Source: Maricaulis salignorans
GTDB taxonomy: Bacteria; Pseudomonadota; Alphaproteobacteria; Caulobacterales; Aquidulcibacteraceae
Direction of reading: 5' to 3'
Assembly (NCBI GenBank): GCA_945891505.1
Contig: CAMDDL010000019.1
Span: 1-43,083 of the forward strand
Length of the DNA: 43,083 nt
The notes under the pieces were generated by a model. The model did not search any database and had not been told where the DNA came from. It saw only the letters and a program-made list of their open reading frames with translations. The position numbers and the translations under genes are program-made. This document shows positions 1-8,587 of this stretch, in pieces; within the stretch, counting starts at the first letter, position 1, and the number at the start of each line of letters is the position of its first letter.

Positions 1-820
1 CGCTTTCTATCTGATGGCGGAACTCACTATCGGCCAGCACAACGCCCGCAACGAACGCCCCCAGAGCGGGAGAGATGCCAACAAACTGCATGAGAAGCGC
101 CACCCCCACGACCAAAAGAAGCGCAAAGGCGGTCAAAATCTCATGCAGGCCAGAAGCTGCCACCCAGCGGAACATGGGGCGCAATAGCACCCGCCCTGCC
201 AGCACAATCAAACCGACGGCCACCACAACAGCTAAGCCTTGCGCCCAACCTGGATAGGCCGCTAACGCTCCTTTTGCAGCCGCCCCATCCCCGACGACAC
301 CAAGCGTCGCCAAGAAAGGAAATAAAGCCAGCATCGGAATAATGGCGATGTCTTGGAACAACAACACCGCAAATGTCGACCGCCCTGCTTCGGTTCCGGC
401 TATGCCTTTCTCTCGCAGGGACTGCAGCACAATGGCGGTTGAAGACAGGGACAGGGTTAGGCCAACGGCTAAAGCCACCTGCCATGAGAGGCCAAACGCC
501 GTGCCGAGCCCGGTCGCAATGGCACCTGTGCCAACGACTTGCAGCCCACCCATGCCCAGAATGGCTGTGCGTAATCGCCACAGCAGACTGGGCTGAAGTT
601 CAAGTCCGATCAGAAACAGCATGATGACGACGCCAAACTCTGCCGTATGCATGACGTTTTCAGGGTCACCGACCAGATTTAGAACATATGGGCCGATGAC
701 TGCTCCAGCAATCAGATAGCCCAGAACCGAACCTAAGCCGATCCGCTTAGCTATGGGGACGGATACGACCGTCGCTGTCAGATAGACAAAGGCGGATTCG
801 AGCAAATTGGCCTCAGCCAT
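1..820 (-). CDS. KefB/KefC-type K+/H+ antiporter, N-terminal part (cut by window edge)
   Basis: The 273 visible codons encode a membrane transporter of the CPA2 family, which exchanges K+ for H+ across the inner membrane. Family signatures are plain: [12 protein letters not shown] near residue 33, [14 protein letters not shown] near residue 63, [19 protein letters not shown], and [19 protein letters not shown] close to the cut. The C-terminal NAD-binding RCK domain expected in KefB/KefC lies outside the window, so gating cannot be judged. The ATG overlaps the end of the upstream flavoprotein gene by 8 bases, as in kef operons where a soluble oxidoreductase activates the channel. KefB and KefC cannot be told apart here. 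Confidence 0.9.
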   Translation of the reverse strand, partial: MAEANLLESAFVYLTATVVSVPIAKRIGLGSVLGYLIAGAVIGPYVLNLVGDPENVMHTAEFGVVIMLFLIGLELQPSLLWRLRTAILGMGGLQVVGTGAIATGLGTAFGLSWQVALAVGLTLSLSSTAIVLQSLREKGIAGTEAGRSTFAVLLFQDIAIIPMLALFPFLATLGVVGDGAAAKGALAAYPGWAQGLAVVVAVGLIVLAGRVLLRPMFRWVAASGLHEILTAFALLLVVGVALLMQFVGISPALGAFVAGVVLADSEFRHQIES

Positions 821-1349
821 CGATCAACCCCTCCAGCATGGCGCTGAACTTGGCGGCCGCATCGGCTAAAATTTCTGGGGTGGCCTGACGGCTGGCGTGC
901 AGAACAAATGGGTCTTGCCACACACATTGGCAAAGGTTTGCGGTCGCTTGAAACGGGCGCAACAATTCATCAATTGAAAAGCGGTTCAGGCCGTCGGAAC
1001 AATAGGATTGGGCGGGCCCGCCCGTTGTAATTGCTTGGGTCCAGCTTTTGCCTGCGAGCGCCGTGCCGCCTTCCCCGTAAGCCCACCCATAATCTAACAC
1101 GACATCGAGCCACTCCTTCACCAATGACGGCGCTGAGTACCAAAAGAAGGGATGCATCAGAACAATATGGTCATGGTCTAACAGCAAGCGCTGCTCGGCC
1201 TCCACATCAATCAGAAAATTTGGGTAGGTCTCATATAGGTCATGCAGCGTCACGTGGTCGCGTCCCTCCGCTACGGCGCGCAAAGCACGGTTGGCTCGCG
1301 ACCGCGCATAAGAAGGATGCGCAAAAAGGATCAAAATTGATTTAGGCAC
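813..1349 (-). CDS. KefF/KefG-like NAD(P)H oxidoreductase, ancillary subunit of the antiporter
   Basis: This 178-residue protein has the flavodoxin-like fold of the NAD(P)H dehydrogenase (quinone) family. It opens with a beta strand and phosphate loop ([16 protein letters not shown], residues 5-20), then [17 protein letters not shown] near residue 86 and a central [10 protein letters not shown] strand-loop, as in KefF, KefG and MdaB. KefF/KefG bind the cytoplasmic face of KefC/KefB and are needed for full K+ efflux activity during electrophile stress. The start is GTG with a GAGGGA site just upstream; there is no better ATG. Translation is coupled to the antiporter gene by an 8-base overlap, which supports a two-component efflux system. 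Confidence 0.85.
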   Translation of the reverse strand: MPKSILILFAHPSYARSRANRALRAVAEGRDHVTLHDLYETYPNFLIDVEAEQRLLLDHDHIVLMHPFFWYSAPSLVKEWLDVVLDYGWAYGEGGTALAGKSWTQAITTGGPAQSYCSDGLNRFSIDELLRPFQATANLCQCVWQDPFVLHASRQATPEILADAAAKFSAMLEGLIDG

Positions 1350-1460
1350 GTTTCCCTCAATGCCTCAGGTCTAGGTGGCTTAGGCGAAAAGGTCTAGACC
1401 GTTCAGGCAAAGTTCAACCCTTGGCAGGCAAATTCAACCTGAGAGATCGGAGAAGCAAAC

Positions 1461-2018
1461 ATGCGCGAATTAGTCTGGATCAGTCTTTGCTTGGTGCTCA
1501 GCAGCTGCGCCACGGCTCCAGCCCCGCTCGACGCTGCATCCGATGTGCGCGCCTTTGTAATGGCGCTGCGTGATCGCGACTTGCCCGGTATAGAGGCGCG
1601 CATTGATCGGCCGGCCCTGCAAGCACAAGTGACCGGCATTGCCCGGGCCATGGCGGCGAACGAAATCGCCAAACGCGCCGGCGGCGGCGAAGGGGGCCAG
1701 ATTCTAGGCGTCTTAGGTGCAGACCTTGCAAACCCATTGTTGGAACGACTGTCCAAACAAGCCTTAGAGCCCGCTATTCTGGCGGATCTCGCCCGTCGGG
1801 CAGGGCTCACGCCCGAGACAGTCCTGCCGAGCCGGACGGCGACGAGCATGGGCCTAAAGCGCCTTGCCGATGGGCGTGTCTGCGCACCAGACCCGCAGAC
1901 AAAAGCCTGCATCCTGTACTTTGGGCGATATCCTTCAGGCTGGAAATTGAACGCGCTGGATGAAGCAGCGCTGCGGGGGCGACTGGCCGCCCCCGCCGCA
2001 TCCAAAGCTAGGCGCTAG
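1461..2018 (+). CDS. Small lipoprotein, DUF2939-like, unknown function
   Basis: This 185-residue protein starts with a lipoprotein signal peptide: hydrophobic residues 4-13, then lipobox LSSC with the lipidated Cys at 16. A GGAGAAG site lies about 8 bases before the ATG. The mature part is soluble, with an N-terminal helix (VRAFVMALRDRDLPGIEARID, residues 29-49) typical of proteins annotated DUF2939, then a beta-rich end carrying two Cys (about residues 143 and 151). The domain name is from memory and tentative. It is a lone plus-strand gene whose stop overlaps the stop of grpE by 4 bases. No function can be inferred. Confidence 0.7.
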   Translation: MRELVWISLCLVLSSCATAPAPLDAASDVRAFVMALRDRDLPGIEARIDRPALQAQVTGIARAMAANEIAKRAGGGEGGQILGVLGADLANPLLERLSKQALEPAILADLARRAGLTPETVLPSRTATSMGLKRLADGRVCAPDPQTKACILYFGRYPSGWKLNALDEAALRGRLAAPAASKARR

Positions 2019-2692
2019 GCGGCAGGATCACCTGCTGCAGGTTCTGCCACGGGTTGGCCAGCAGATACCGCAACCATCGCCGCCCGCAGCGTACGGCCAG
2101 CTAGGACGTAGCCCGGCTGGAAGACCTCTGCGACATCGCCAGCAGCCATGTCCGAAGGAATTTGGGCTACAGCTTGGTGGATCGAGGGATCAAATTTGTC
2201 GCCCTTAGCGCCCACGCGCGTCAGACCATGGCGCTCAAACGCGTTGAGAAGTTCGCGCTGGGTCATATCGACGCCGGTAACGAAGCCATCAAAGGCTGGA
2301 TCGCCCTTAAATCCTTCCGGCGCCGTGCTGATGGCGCGGCCCAGATTGTCGGCCACAGGCAATAGATCGCGCGCAAACTTATCAATGGCATAGATGCGGG
2401 CTTCGGTCTTTTCCCGCTCTGCCCGACGACGGATATTTTCAGACTCCGCTAAGGCACGCAAACCGGCATCTTTCAAAGTCTCAATCTCAGCCAAAGCAGC
2501 TTGCAGTTTCGCCACCAACAACCCGCCCATATCCTCAGGTGCGGCATCTTCACCTAAAAGCGCGCGAGCAAGCTCCAGCGGGTCTTGCGCAGAAGCTTGG
2601 GCGTCCGCTCCATCTGCAGAAGCCTCAGCGGCCGCGGCAATTTCTGCTTCCAGGTCGTCGCCGTTCTGTGGGGTACCCGTATCTGTGGTCAT
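2015..2692 (-). CDS. grpE: GrpE, nucleotide exchange factor of DnaK
   Basis: GrpE drives ADP release from DnaK during protein folding and heat shock. The 225-residue protein has the usual layout: an acidic low-complexity N-terminus (1-55), a long coiled coil (60-110, including RALAESENIRRRAERE), and a C-terminal beta domain with the signature from FDPSIHQAV to GYVLAGRTLRAAMV (about residues 168-210). A short Ala/Pro tail follows. It lies 10 bases downstream of hrcA and is almost certainly co-transcribed with it. dnaK is not in the window. The site before the ATG is weak (GAAGAA). Confidence 0.97.
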   Translation of the reverse strand: MTTDTGTPQNGDDLEAEIAAAAEASADGADAQASAQDPLELARALLGEDAAPEDMGGLLVAKLQAALAEIETLKDAGLRALAESENIRRRAEREKTEARIYAIDKFARDLLPVADNLGRAISTAPEGFKGDPAFDGFVTGVDMTQRELLNAFERHGLTRVGAKGDKFDPSIHQAVAQIPSDMAAGDVAEVFQPGYVLAGRTLRAAMVAVSAGQPVAEPAAGDPAA

Positions 2693-2702
2693 TTCTTCGA
2701 TC

Positions 2703-3791
2703 TCATTCCGTTAAGTTTAAACCGCGGCGCTCAATGAGGCGACCGACGACTTTCGCTGTATAGTCTACCATTGGGATGACGCGGGCATAATTCAAGCGGG
2801 TTGGCCCAATTACCCCCAGTGCGCCAAGTACACGGCGTTGACTATCCATATAAGGGGCCGCGACAAGAGCCGAACCAGACATGGAGAACAAGGGGTTTTC
2901 TGCACCAATAAACAATTTTACCGCAGAAGCTTCCTGCGCTGCATCCAAGACATGGATCAGGTCGCGCTTGCGTTCAAGGTCATCAAATAAAATGCGTACA
3001 CGTTCAAGGTCGCCCGCCGCTTGGCTATTGGCCAACAGATTGGCGCGCCCGCGTACGATCAATTTGCGCCCCGCCATCGGATCGTCGCCGGACCATTCGG
3101 CAAAGCCTGCTTCAATCAGATTGGCCGCCGCTTTATCGAGGGTCGCCTCCGCGTGGCGCGCGTCATCCACCGCTTGTGCCGCTGCTTCCGACAAGGTTCT
3201 ACCCTTTAAGCGGAAGTTCAAAAAATTCGTGCTTTCTTGCAATTGCGACTGAGTGAGGCCGACGGGCATTTGAACTAAGCGGTTCTCAACCTGGCCATCG
3301 TCAAAGACCAGCACAACCAAGATTTGGCCGGGCCCAATCAGCACAAACTCCACATGCTTGACGGGGCTTTCCCGCGTCGGTGTGGTTACAAGGCCCGCCC
3401 CTCCGGCAAGACCAGACAAGAGGAGCGAGGCCTCAGACAAAGCGCTTGATAAATCAGAGCCTGCGGCAGCCAATCGGGAATCGATCTCGGCCTTTTCCTC
3501 GCGACCCAAGTCGCCAATTTCTAGCAAGCCATCGACGAAGAGACGCAGGCCCGTATGCGTGGGGGTGCGCCCGGCGCTTAAATGTGGGGCATCCAAAAGA
3601 CCCAGGCTTGCCAGATCAGCCATCGTATTGCGGATTGAGGCTGGGGACAGGCTAATGCCGCGTTTCGACAAGGTGCGGGATCCAACCGGCTCCCCTGTTT
3701 CAAGATAGGTTTCGACAATATCGCGGAAAATGTCTCGGGCGCGGGCATCAAGGTCAGCAAGCGTCGTTGGGCGGGGCGGACTTGAATTCAT
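2703..3791 (-). CDS. hrcA: HrcA, heat-inducible transcriptional repressor
   Basis: HrcA binds the CIRCE operator and represses chaperonin genes; GroEL stabilises it, so repression lifts on heat shock. The 362-residue product has an N-terminal winged helix ([24 protein letters not shown], split here by its turn near residue 25, then [12 protein letters not shown] with the recognition helix near residue 55), a central GAF-like domain ([15 protein letters not shown] near 157) and a C-terminal dimerisation region ending in YAKVVGRL-type sequence. The length is normal for the family. I looked upstream of this gene and of the Hsp20 gene for the CIRCE repeat (TTAGCACTC with its mate) and found none. 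grpE follows after 10 bases. Confidence 0.96.
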   Translation of the reverse strand: MNSSPPRPTTLADLDARARDIFRDIVETYLETGEPVGSRTLSKRGISLSPASIRNTMADLASLGLLDAPHLSAGRTPTHTGLRLFVDGLLEIGDLGREEKAEIDSRLAAAGSDLSSALSEASLLLSGLAGGAGLVTTPTRESPVKHVEFVLIGPGQILVVLVFDDGQVENRLVQMPVGLTQSQLQESTNFLNFRLKGRTLSEAAAQAVDDARHAEATLDKAAANLIEAGFAEWSGDDPMAGRKLIVRGRANLLANSQAAGDLERVRILFDDLERKRDLIHVLDAAQEASAVKLFIGAENPLFSMSGSALVAAPYMDSQRRVLGALGVIGPTRLNYARVIPMVDYTAKVVGRLIERRGLNLTE

Positions 3792-3847
3792 CAGGCGTGT
3801 TTAGCGTGAAGCGGGCTTAGACGCAAAGGGGTGGCGGAAACCCACGC

Positions 3848-4228
3848 TCAAACCTGAGTTAAGCTCAACAAATTACCATCTGGGTCTTCAAACCAAGCAA
3901 TTTGTGCTGTGCCGCCCGGCGCGTGCCAAATACCTAACTCGTCTTGACCAAAGCCTTCATAGATCTTCATCGAGACCCCACGCGCGGTCAGTGTGCGGAT
4001 GCAGTCCTGAATATCGCTGACTTGCCAACCTAGGGCGGGGTGAGGACTGGGCGTAAAACCTTCAATCTGCGTGATACGCAAACCGGTTCCATTCTGATCG
4101 AATACGCTGCCAAATGGGTCATCCACGACAAAAGTAAGACCCAATTTATCGCGATAAAAAGCCACTGCCGTGGGCCGATCGCGCGTTTGGATGAAGGTGA
4201 TGACTTGAAAGTCTGCGCCTAGTGACAT
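3848..4228 (-). CDS. VOC (glyoxalase/bleomycin resistance) family protein
   Basis: This 126-residue protein has the two beta-alpha-beta-beta-beta modules of the vicinal oxygen chelate fold. The first contains AVAFYRDKLGLTFV and DQNGTGLRI; the second contains GWQVSDI, IWHAPGG and the common ending WFEDPDGNLLSL. Such proteins are metal-dependent lyases, isomerases or dioxygenases, or drug-binding proteins, and motifs do not settle the substrate. I chose the ATG at 4228, with AGGGGG about 8 bases upstream, over a TTG two codons earlier. It sits between hrcA and a serine hydrolase on the same strand; no functional link is evident. Confidence 0.85.
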   Translation of the reverse strand: MSLGADFQVITFIQTRDRPTAVAFYRDKLGLTFVVDDPFGSVFDQNGTGLRITQIEGFTPSPHPALGWQVSDIQDCIRTLTARGVSMKIYEGFGQDELGIWHAPGGTAQIAWFEDPDGNLLSLTQV

Positions 4229-4262
4229 GGCCAATCCCCCTTAAATTCTGGGTTAGCCTATC

Positions 4263-5465
4263 TTAGAATTTCGAATCAACAAGGCCCAAATCGTCCGCCG
4301 CAGCTTGCATCATCTCTTCCTCGACGCGGTAAACGCCAGAGCGCGCACCTGCAGCAGGGCCATAAAGGCTGCCCGTGATGAACCAAGCAAAGCCGCGCGT
4401 GGATACGGGGTCTACCCATAGGCCAGCCAACAAGCCATAGGCTTCGCCATAATGGCCAATCATTTCGGCTTTGAGGCCTGCAATTGGGCATTGGTCGCCG
4501 GGGATTAGACAATGCACGCCCAAGCCAAAGCCTTGGAACGCCCCACCGGAAGTGTCGCCATTTTTGGGGTCAGCCCGATAGGTCCACTGCGGGGTTAGAA
4601 CCAAGGTACGCATTGCGGGCTCTAACAAAGAAACAGCACCACTCAACGCCATGCCAATGCGGGCAAGGTCTGCCACGCTGGCCCGCAAACCGCCTTGTGG
4701 TGAAAACAACAAGCCATTGCTGCCCAAGGCATAGTCGCTAAGGCTTAGACCCTGCTCGGTGGCAATGTTGGGTCGCGGTATAGTGCTTGGGGTGCCGTCA
4801 ACCTGAACTTCCCAGTCTCCATCGGCTTTCCGGCGATAAAGGGTTGCAGCGTCCCCAGCGGCCTGATCACTGATCCCGGACCAATTGAAGCCACAATCAA
4901 TCCCAAGCGGGGTAAAGACGAGCTTTTGCGCCAATCGGTCAAAGCGATCCCCGCCCGCATTTTCACAGGCTTGCGCCAGTAGCCCCATCGCTAGGTTGGA
5001 ATAGGTAAAAAAGCCAAAGGGTTGCGCTAAATCCGCCCAATGCTTGCCTTCATTCCAGTTTTTGCCGTCGGGCACAAAAAAGCCTTCGAGCGCCTCACCA
5101 ACGACGCCGCGATAAGTCTCACCATCGCGAATGCCGGCCGTATGGCACAGGATCATGCGCGGCGTGATGGGGGAGTCTGGAAACTTTGGATGGCGAAGCT
5201 TAAAGCCCAGAAGATCGGAAATGTCGCGGTCGAGATCAATCTGACCAGCTTCCACCAGCTTGAGTAAGGTTAGCGCAGTGGCGACCTTCGAGATCGAAGC
5301 GACCCGGGCTTTGCTGGTCAACAAGAGTGGGCCGGCGGAAGGAACGTCGCGGACGCCCGCCGTGCCTGACCAAAGAACTTCTTGGCCAGAAAACAAAATG
5401 GCCGCACCGCCGGGGGCATCCCGGCGGGCGACCACAGCACCTAGCGTTTCGGCAAGGCGCTTCAT
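4263..5465 (-). CDS. Serine hydrolase of the class C beta-lactamase/esterase family
   Basis: The 400-residue product has the active-site motifs of the beta-lactamase class C (AmpC/EstB) superfamily: SISK at residues 57-60 (nucleophile Ser57, general base Lys60) and YSN at 155-157. HYGEAYG near residue 337 may stand for the third motif (usually KTG or HxG). There is no signal peptide, so a cytoplasmic esterase or peptidase is more likely than an antibiotic-hydrolysing enzyme. The gene starts 6 bases after the rpsP stop, so its expression is probably tied to rpsP. In most relatives rimM, trmD and rplS would be expected at this point. Confidence 0.88.
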   Translation of the reverse strand: MKRLAETLGAVVARRDAPGGAAILFSGQEVLWSGTAGVRDVPSAGPLLLTSKARVASISKVATALTLLKLVEAGQIDLDRDISDLLGFKLRHPKFPDSPITPRMILCHTAGIRDGETYRGVVGEALEGFFVPDGKNWNEGKHWADLAQPFGFFTYSNLAMGLLAQACENAGGDRFDRLAQKLVFTPLGIDCGFNWSGISDQAAGDAATLYRRKADGDWEVQVDGTPSTIPRPNIATEQGLSLSDYALGSNGLLFSPQGGLRASVADLARIGMALSGAVSLLEPAMRTLVLTPQWTYRADPKNGDTSGGAFQGFGLGVHCLIPGDQCPIAGLKAEMIGHYGEAYGLLAGLWVDPVSTRGFAWFITGSLYGPAAGARSGVYRVEEEMMQAAADDLGLVDSKF

Positions 5466-5471
5466 GTTGGC

Positions 5472-5987
5472 TTATTCAGCTGCTGGCTCAGCAGCAACTT
5501 CTTCTGCGGCCACTTCTTCAACGGCCACTTCTTCTGCAGGTGCAGCAGCGGCTTCAGCGGCGGCGGCAGCAGCAGCGGCAGCGTCTGCCTTTGCTTGTGC
5601 AGCGGCTTCAATAGCTTCTGCTTTTGCGCGCTCAGCAGCTTCTTGTGCATCGATCAAGGCTTGAGCCTTTTCAGCGGCGCGTTCAGTTGCCTTTTGGCCT
5701 GGCTTGCCCTTGTTTGGGTTGTTGCCATTGACATAGGTGCCAACGCCTTGTGCCGCCAAGAAGCGAGCGACGCGGTCGGTAGGCTGTGCGCCCTTCTTCA
5801 TCCATTCAGCAGCCTTTTCTGCGTCGATGACCAGACGGCCTGCATTGTCGTCTGGCAGAGTTGGGTTGTAGCTGCCGATCTTTTCGAGGAAGCGGCCATC
5901 ACGAGGTGAGCGGGCTTCAGCAACCACGATGCGGTAAACTGGCTTCTTCTTAGAGCCACCGCGGGCCAAGCGAATTTTCAAGGACAT
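5472..5987 (-). CDS. rpsP: 30S ribosomal protein S16 with long Ala/Glu tail
   Basis: S16 is a primary assembly protein of the 30S subunit. Residues 1-85 are the conserved core, beginning [20 protein letters not shown] and continuing with [16 protein letters not shown] and a PTDRVARFL helix. Residues 86-171 form a low-complexity tail: a basic/Gln stretch, a helix very rich in Ala, Glu and Lys including a run of Ala, and an EEVAxEEVAAE acidic end. Most S16 proteins have 80-90 residues; Ala-rich extensions occur in several alphaproteobacteria (from memory). AAGGT lies 8 bases before the ATG. It follows ffh by 36 bases. Confidence 0.97.
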   Translation of the reverse strand: MSLKIRLARGGSKKKPVYRIVVAEARSPRDGRFLEKIGSYNPTLPDDNAGRLVIDAEKAAEWMKKGAQPTDRVARFLAAQGVGTYVNGNNPNKGKPGQKATERAAEKAQALIDAQEAAERAKAEAIEAAAQAKADAAAAAAAAAEAAAAPAEEVAVEEVAAEEVAAEPAAE

Positions 5988-6023
5988 GAGACTTACCTTT
6001 CAGAGTATATGTGTCGTTTTGAT

Positions 6024-7553
6024 TTATTTTTTCCGGAATGGGAGACCTGGTAGGCCTGTAAAGCCACCGGGAGTTTGCGTATTGCCCAGACCGGGCAAAC
6101 CTTGTGGAGGCGACTGGCCAGGCAGACCGGGCAAACCGCCGCCTGAAGCAGCCGCCTGTTGGCCGAGACGTTGCATTGCGGCAGGGTCCATCGGTGGCAT
6201 TTTGCCGCCAAACATGCCGCCCATTTTGCCCATCAGGCCCTTCATGCCGCCTTTGCCCATGGCCTTGACCATGTCTGACATCGAGCGATGCATTTTGATA
6301 ACTTTATTGACTTCAGAGACATCGACGCCGGCGCCCGCTGCGATGCGCTTGCGGCGGCTGGCGTTCAACAGATCGGGCTTGGCCCGCTCTTGCTTGGTCA
6401 TGGATTGAATGACGGCGATCTGACGCTTGACGCTTTTGTCCGAAACAGCCCCGGATTCCATGGCCTTTTTGGCTGCTTGTGCGCCGGGCAACATCCCCAT
6501 CACGCCACCAAGCCCGCCCATCGCCTGAATTTGGCGCAATTGCATGGCGAGATCATCGAGGTCGAACTTGCCTTTGGCCATTTTGGCGGCCAATTTTTCG
6601 GCGTCATCCTGCTTAACGTTCTCAACAGCGCGCTCAACCAGACTAACAACGTCGCCTTGGCCCAGAATGCGGCCGGCGATGCGTTGGGCGTCAAAGGCAT
6701 CAAGCCCGTCAATCTTTTCGCCAATGCCCAAGAACTTGATCGGCAGACCCGTAACAGCCCGCATGGACAGCGCCGCGCCGCCACGGCCGTCGCCATCAGC
6801 TCGGGTCAGAACGATACCGGTCAGAGGTAGACGCTCATGGAAACGACGGGCGGTTTCAACCGCGTCCTGACCGGTTAGGCTATCTGCGACCAGCAGGGTT
6901 TCAATCGGGGAAGCGATGCGCGCAATTTCGGCGGCTTCGCTCATCATATCTTCGTCGATTGAGGTGCGACCAGCGGTATCAAGGAAGACGACATCATAGC
7001 CGCCAAGGCGACCGGCCGTAATGGCGCGGCGGGCGATTTCGGCGGGCAATTGGCCTGCAATAATCGGCAGGCTGTCGACTTCGGCTTGTTTGGCCAAAAC
7101 GGCCAATTGTTCCATCGCCGCCGGGCGGCGCACGTCGAGCGAAGCGACCAGAACCTTCTTGCGCAAGCGCGTGCGCATGCGAAGCGCCAGCTTAGCAGTC
7201 GTTGTGGTCTTACCAGAGCCCTGCAGACCGGCCATCATGATAATGGCTGGCGGACCTTGGTTGAGCATGAGATCAACAGGGCCGCCTGTCCCGCCGAGCG
7301 TTTCCACGAGCGCATCATAGACGATTTTGACGACTTGCTGGCCGGGTTTCACGGCGCGAATGACGCGCTCGCCCACTGCTTCTTCTTTGACTTTGGCGAT
7401 AAAGGCTTTGACGACAGGCAGCGCCACATCGGCTTCAAGCAGCGCCACGCGCACTTCACGCAGGGCGGAATCCACGTCATTGTCCGACAGCGCACCCCGT
7501 CCGGTGAGCGTATCAAAGACACCCGTCAATCGTTCTGTTAGCGCGTCAAACAT
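6024..7553 (-). CDS. ffh: Signal recognition particle protein Ffh (SRP54)
   Basis: Ffh binds signal sequences of nascent membrane proteins and docks with FtsY through paired GTPase domains. The 509-residue product has an N domain (1-85), a G domain with P-loop GLQGSGKTTT (about residue 108), DTAGR and TRADGDGRGG, and a Met-rich M domain (about 300-440) with SRRKRIAAGAGVDVSEVN contacting SRP RNA. The last 70 residues are a Gly/Pro/Leu/Met-rich tail. I start at the ATG giving MFDALTERLTG, the usual N-terminus; an in-frame TTG six codons upstream is less likely. Its partner ftsY is in this window, but I found no SRP RNA gene. Confidence 0.97.
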   Translation of the reverse strand: MFDALTERLTGVFDTLTGRGALSDNDVDSALREVRVALLEADVALPVVKAFIAKVKEEAVGERVIRAVKPGQQVVKIVYDALVETLGGTGGPVDLMLNQGPPAIIMMAGLQGSGKTTTTAKLALRMRTRLRKKVLVASLDVRRPAAMEQLAVLAKQAEVDSLPIIAGQLPAEIARRAITAGRLGGYDVVFLDTAGRTSIDEDMMSEAAEIARIASPIETLLVADSLTGQDAVETARRFHERLPLTGIVLTRADGDGRGGAALSMRAVTGLPIKFLGIGEKIDGLDAFDAQRIAGRILGQGDVVSLVERAVENVKQDDAEKLAAKMAKGKFDLDDLAMQLRQIQAMGGLGGVMGMLPGAQAAKKAMESGAVSDKSVKRQIAVIQSMTKQERAKPDLLNASRRKRIAAGAGVDVSEVNKVIKMHRSMSDMVKAMGKGGMKGLMGKMGGMFGGKMPPMDPAAMQRLGQQAAASGGGLPGLPGQSPPQGLPGLGNTQTPGGFTGLPGLPFRKK

Positions 7554-7582
7554 GCGTGGTTCCAAAAGCAAACACGCAACGC

Positions 7583-7616
7583 AAAACGCCCCGCCGGACG
7601 ATCACGTCGGACGGGG
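7583..7616 (-). terminator. Hairpin with short U-run between ptsH and ffh
   Basis: Read on the minus strand, CCCCG/CGGGG and an inner GACG/CGTC stem (with GG/CC between and two single-base bulges) close on a 4-base loop, giving an 11-bp stem followed after two bases by TTTT. It looks like an intrinsic terminator. It lies about 160 bases after the HPr stop and only 30 bases before the ffh start, so it could end an HPr read-through transcript, attenuate ffh, or be the 3' end of a small RNA from 7617-7774. The 7617-7774 stretch otherwise shows only a weaker hairpin at 7755-7781 over the ptsH stop. Confidence 0.5.
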
Positions 7617-7774
7617 AAACCCTGTCCACCCCATCTGCTTTGCCCCCGATTGCTCAGTTCGTGCAGGACCGTGTGGATCAGAGCGCGCGTTTTGATTGCG
7701 CGGAAGAGCGAGGCGTATAGCCGAGACAGGGGAAAAGAGCAAGGGCTGGGAGACTGAGTGACCCCCGAAGGGCC

Positions 7775-8056
7775 TTACTCACCCTCACCGAACCGATTAG
7801 CGACCAACTCACACAAAGCGTCCAAAGCTGCCTCAGCGCGGGCACCCTCGGCAGAAACCGTAATTTCGGAGCCTAAGCCTGCCGCCAGCATCATCAAATC
7901 CATGATGCTTTCGCCATCGACCACTTGATCTTCGCGCCCGACCATCACCCGGCAATCTGAATAATCGCCAGCCAGCAGCGCGAATTTGGACGAGGCGCGC
8001 GCATGCAATCCGCGTTTGTTGACGATTTCGATGGTACGCGAAACGCGTTCAGTCAT
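7775..8056 (-). CDS. ptsH: HPr, phosphocarrier protein of the phosphotransferase system
   Basis: HPr carries a phosphate on histidine from Enzyme I to EIIA proteins. This 93-residue protein has the active-site loop NKRGLHARASSKF with His18 and the regulatory helix DGESIMDLMML with Ser50 (equivalent to Ser46 elsewhere), the HPr kinase target. The ATG at 8056 is one base after the EIIA stop; upstream in-frame starts would lie inside EIIA and give an abnormal N-terminus. In alphaproteobacteria this HPr usually works in a regulatory PTS with EIIA-Man, without sugar-transport EIIC. Enzyme I (ptsP) is not in the window. Confidence 0.95.
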   Translation of the reverse strand: MTERVSRTIEIVNKRGLHARASSKFALLAGDYSDCRVMVGREDQVVDGESIMDLMMLAAGLGSEITVSAEGARAEAALDALCELVANRFGEGE

Positions 8057-8057
8057 T

Positions 8058-8459
8058 TTAGCCACTCGCCAACAAGGATGACGCCACAGCGATATATTTC
8101 CTAGCGGCATCTTGTGCAGCAAAAACGGCTCGCGGCAAGCTTTCGCGCCCGCGAACTTCAGCTAATTTAATCAGCATCGGGAGATTAGCCCCGGCAATCA
8201 CTTCATACTCGCCGCGATTCATGATGGAGATGGCGAGGTTTGAAGGCGTTCCGCCGAACATGTCGGTGAGGATGATCACGCCAGAACCATCATCCACTTT
8301 GCGACAGGCGTCGAGAATATCATCCCGCCTTGTCTGCATGTCGTCATCCGGGCCGATACAAATGGCCTGCATATTGGTCTGAGGTCCGACCACATGCTCT
8401 GCCGCAAGAATAAGCTCTCGCGCCAAAAAGCCGTGACTGACCACTACAACGCCGATCAT
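8058..8459 (-). CDS. EIIA component, mannose-type PTS (regulatory)
   Basis: The 133-residue product is a PTS EIIA of the mannose (ManX) family, accepting phosphate from HPr. It starts MIGVVVVSHGFLARELI, with the phosphorylated His in VSHG at residue 9, followed by VIILTDMFGGTPSNLA near residue 60, a family hallmark. I chose the internal ATG at 8459 because it gives the standard N-terminus; a GTG nine codons upstream is possible. No EIIB/EIIC follows, so a regulatory role is more likely than sugar uptake. In many relatives an HPr kinase gene (hprK) precedes this pair, but here the upstream neighbour is a ferredoxin gene. Confidence 0.92.
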   Translation of the reverse strand: MIGVVVVSHGFLARELILAAEHVVGPQTNMQAICIGPDDDMQTRRDDILDACRKVDDGSGVIILTDMFGGTPSNLAISIMNRGEYEVIAGANLPMLIKLAEVRGRESLPRAVFAAQDAARKYIAVASSLLASG

Positions 8460-8573
8460 ACAGACCCTATCCTGCGTATCTGGCACAGCGCTGCAGGATC
8501 GCAGGTTTGAGCCACCTTCGAAAACTATAAGGGTGCGGCGGGGTTTGGCGAGGCCGTACCCCTACCGTTCAAC

Positions 8574-8587
8574 ATGCGTCCACGCAT
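8574..8587. promoter_or_regulatory. Palindrome ATGCGT-CC-ACGCAT
   Basis: A perfect 6-bp inverted repeat with a 2-base spacer lies in the 180-base gap between the ferredoxin gene and the EIIA gene, about 115 bases before the EIIA start. A partial third copy (GCATGCGC) follows at 8593-8600. It could be an operator for the EIIA-HPr operon or a chance palindrome; I see no convincing promoter placed against it. Confidence 0.25.

Noticed and set aside
141-624. Open frames on both strands inside the antiporter gene
   Set aside because: They lie over a clearly coding KefB/C frame, have Arg/Ser/Ala-rich compositions of out-of-frame translation and no family motifs.
3792-3847. CIRCE operator near hrcA
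   Set aside because: No TTAGCACTC-like inverted repeat is present here or before the Hsp20 gene.
5490-5640. Tandem repeat or satellite-like stretch
   Set aside because: It is the Ala/Glu-rich coding tail of rpsP, with codon-level repetition rather than a mobile or satellite repeat.
7554-7774. Possible SRP RNA (ffs) gene beside ffh
   Set aside because: I looked on both strands for the conserved SRP core (a GGTCAGG...CCGGAAGGNAGCA pattern) and did not find it.
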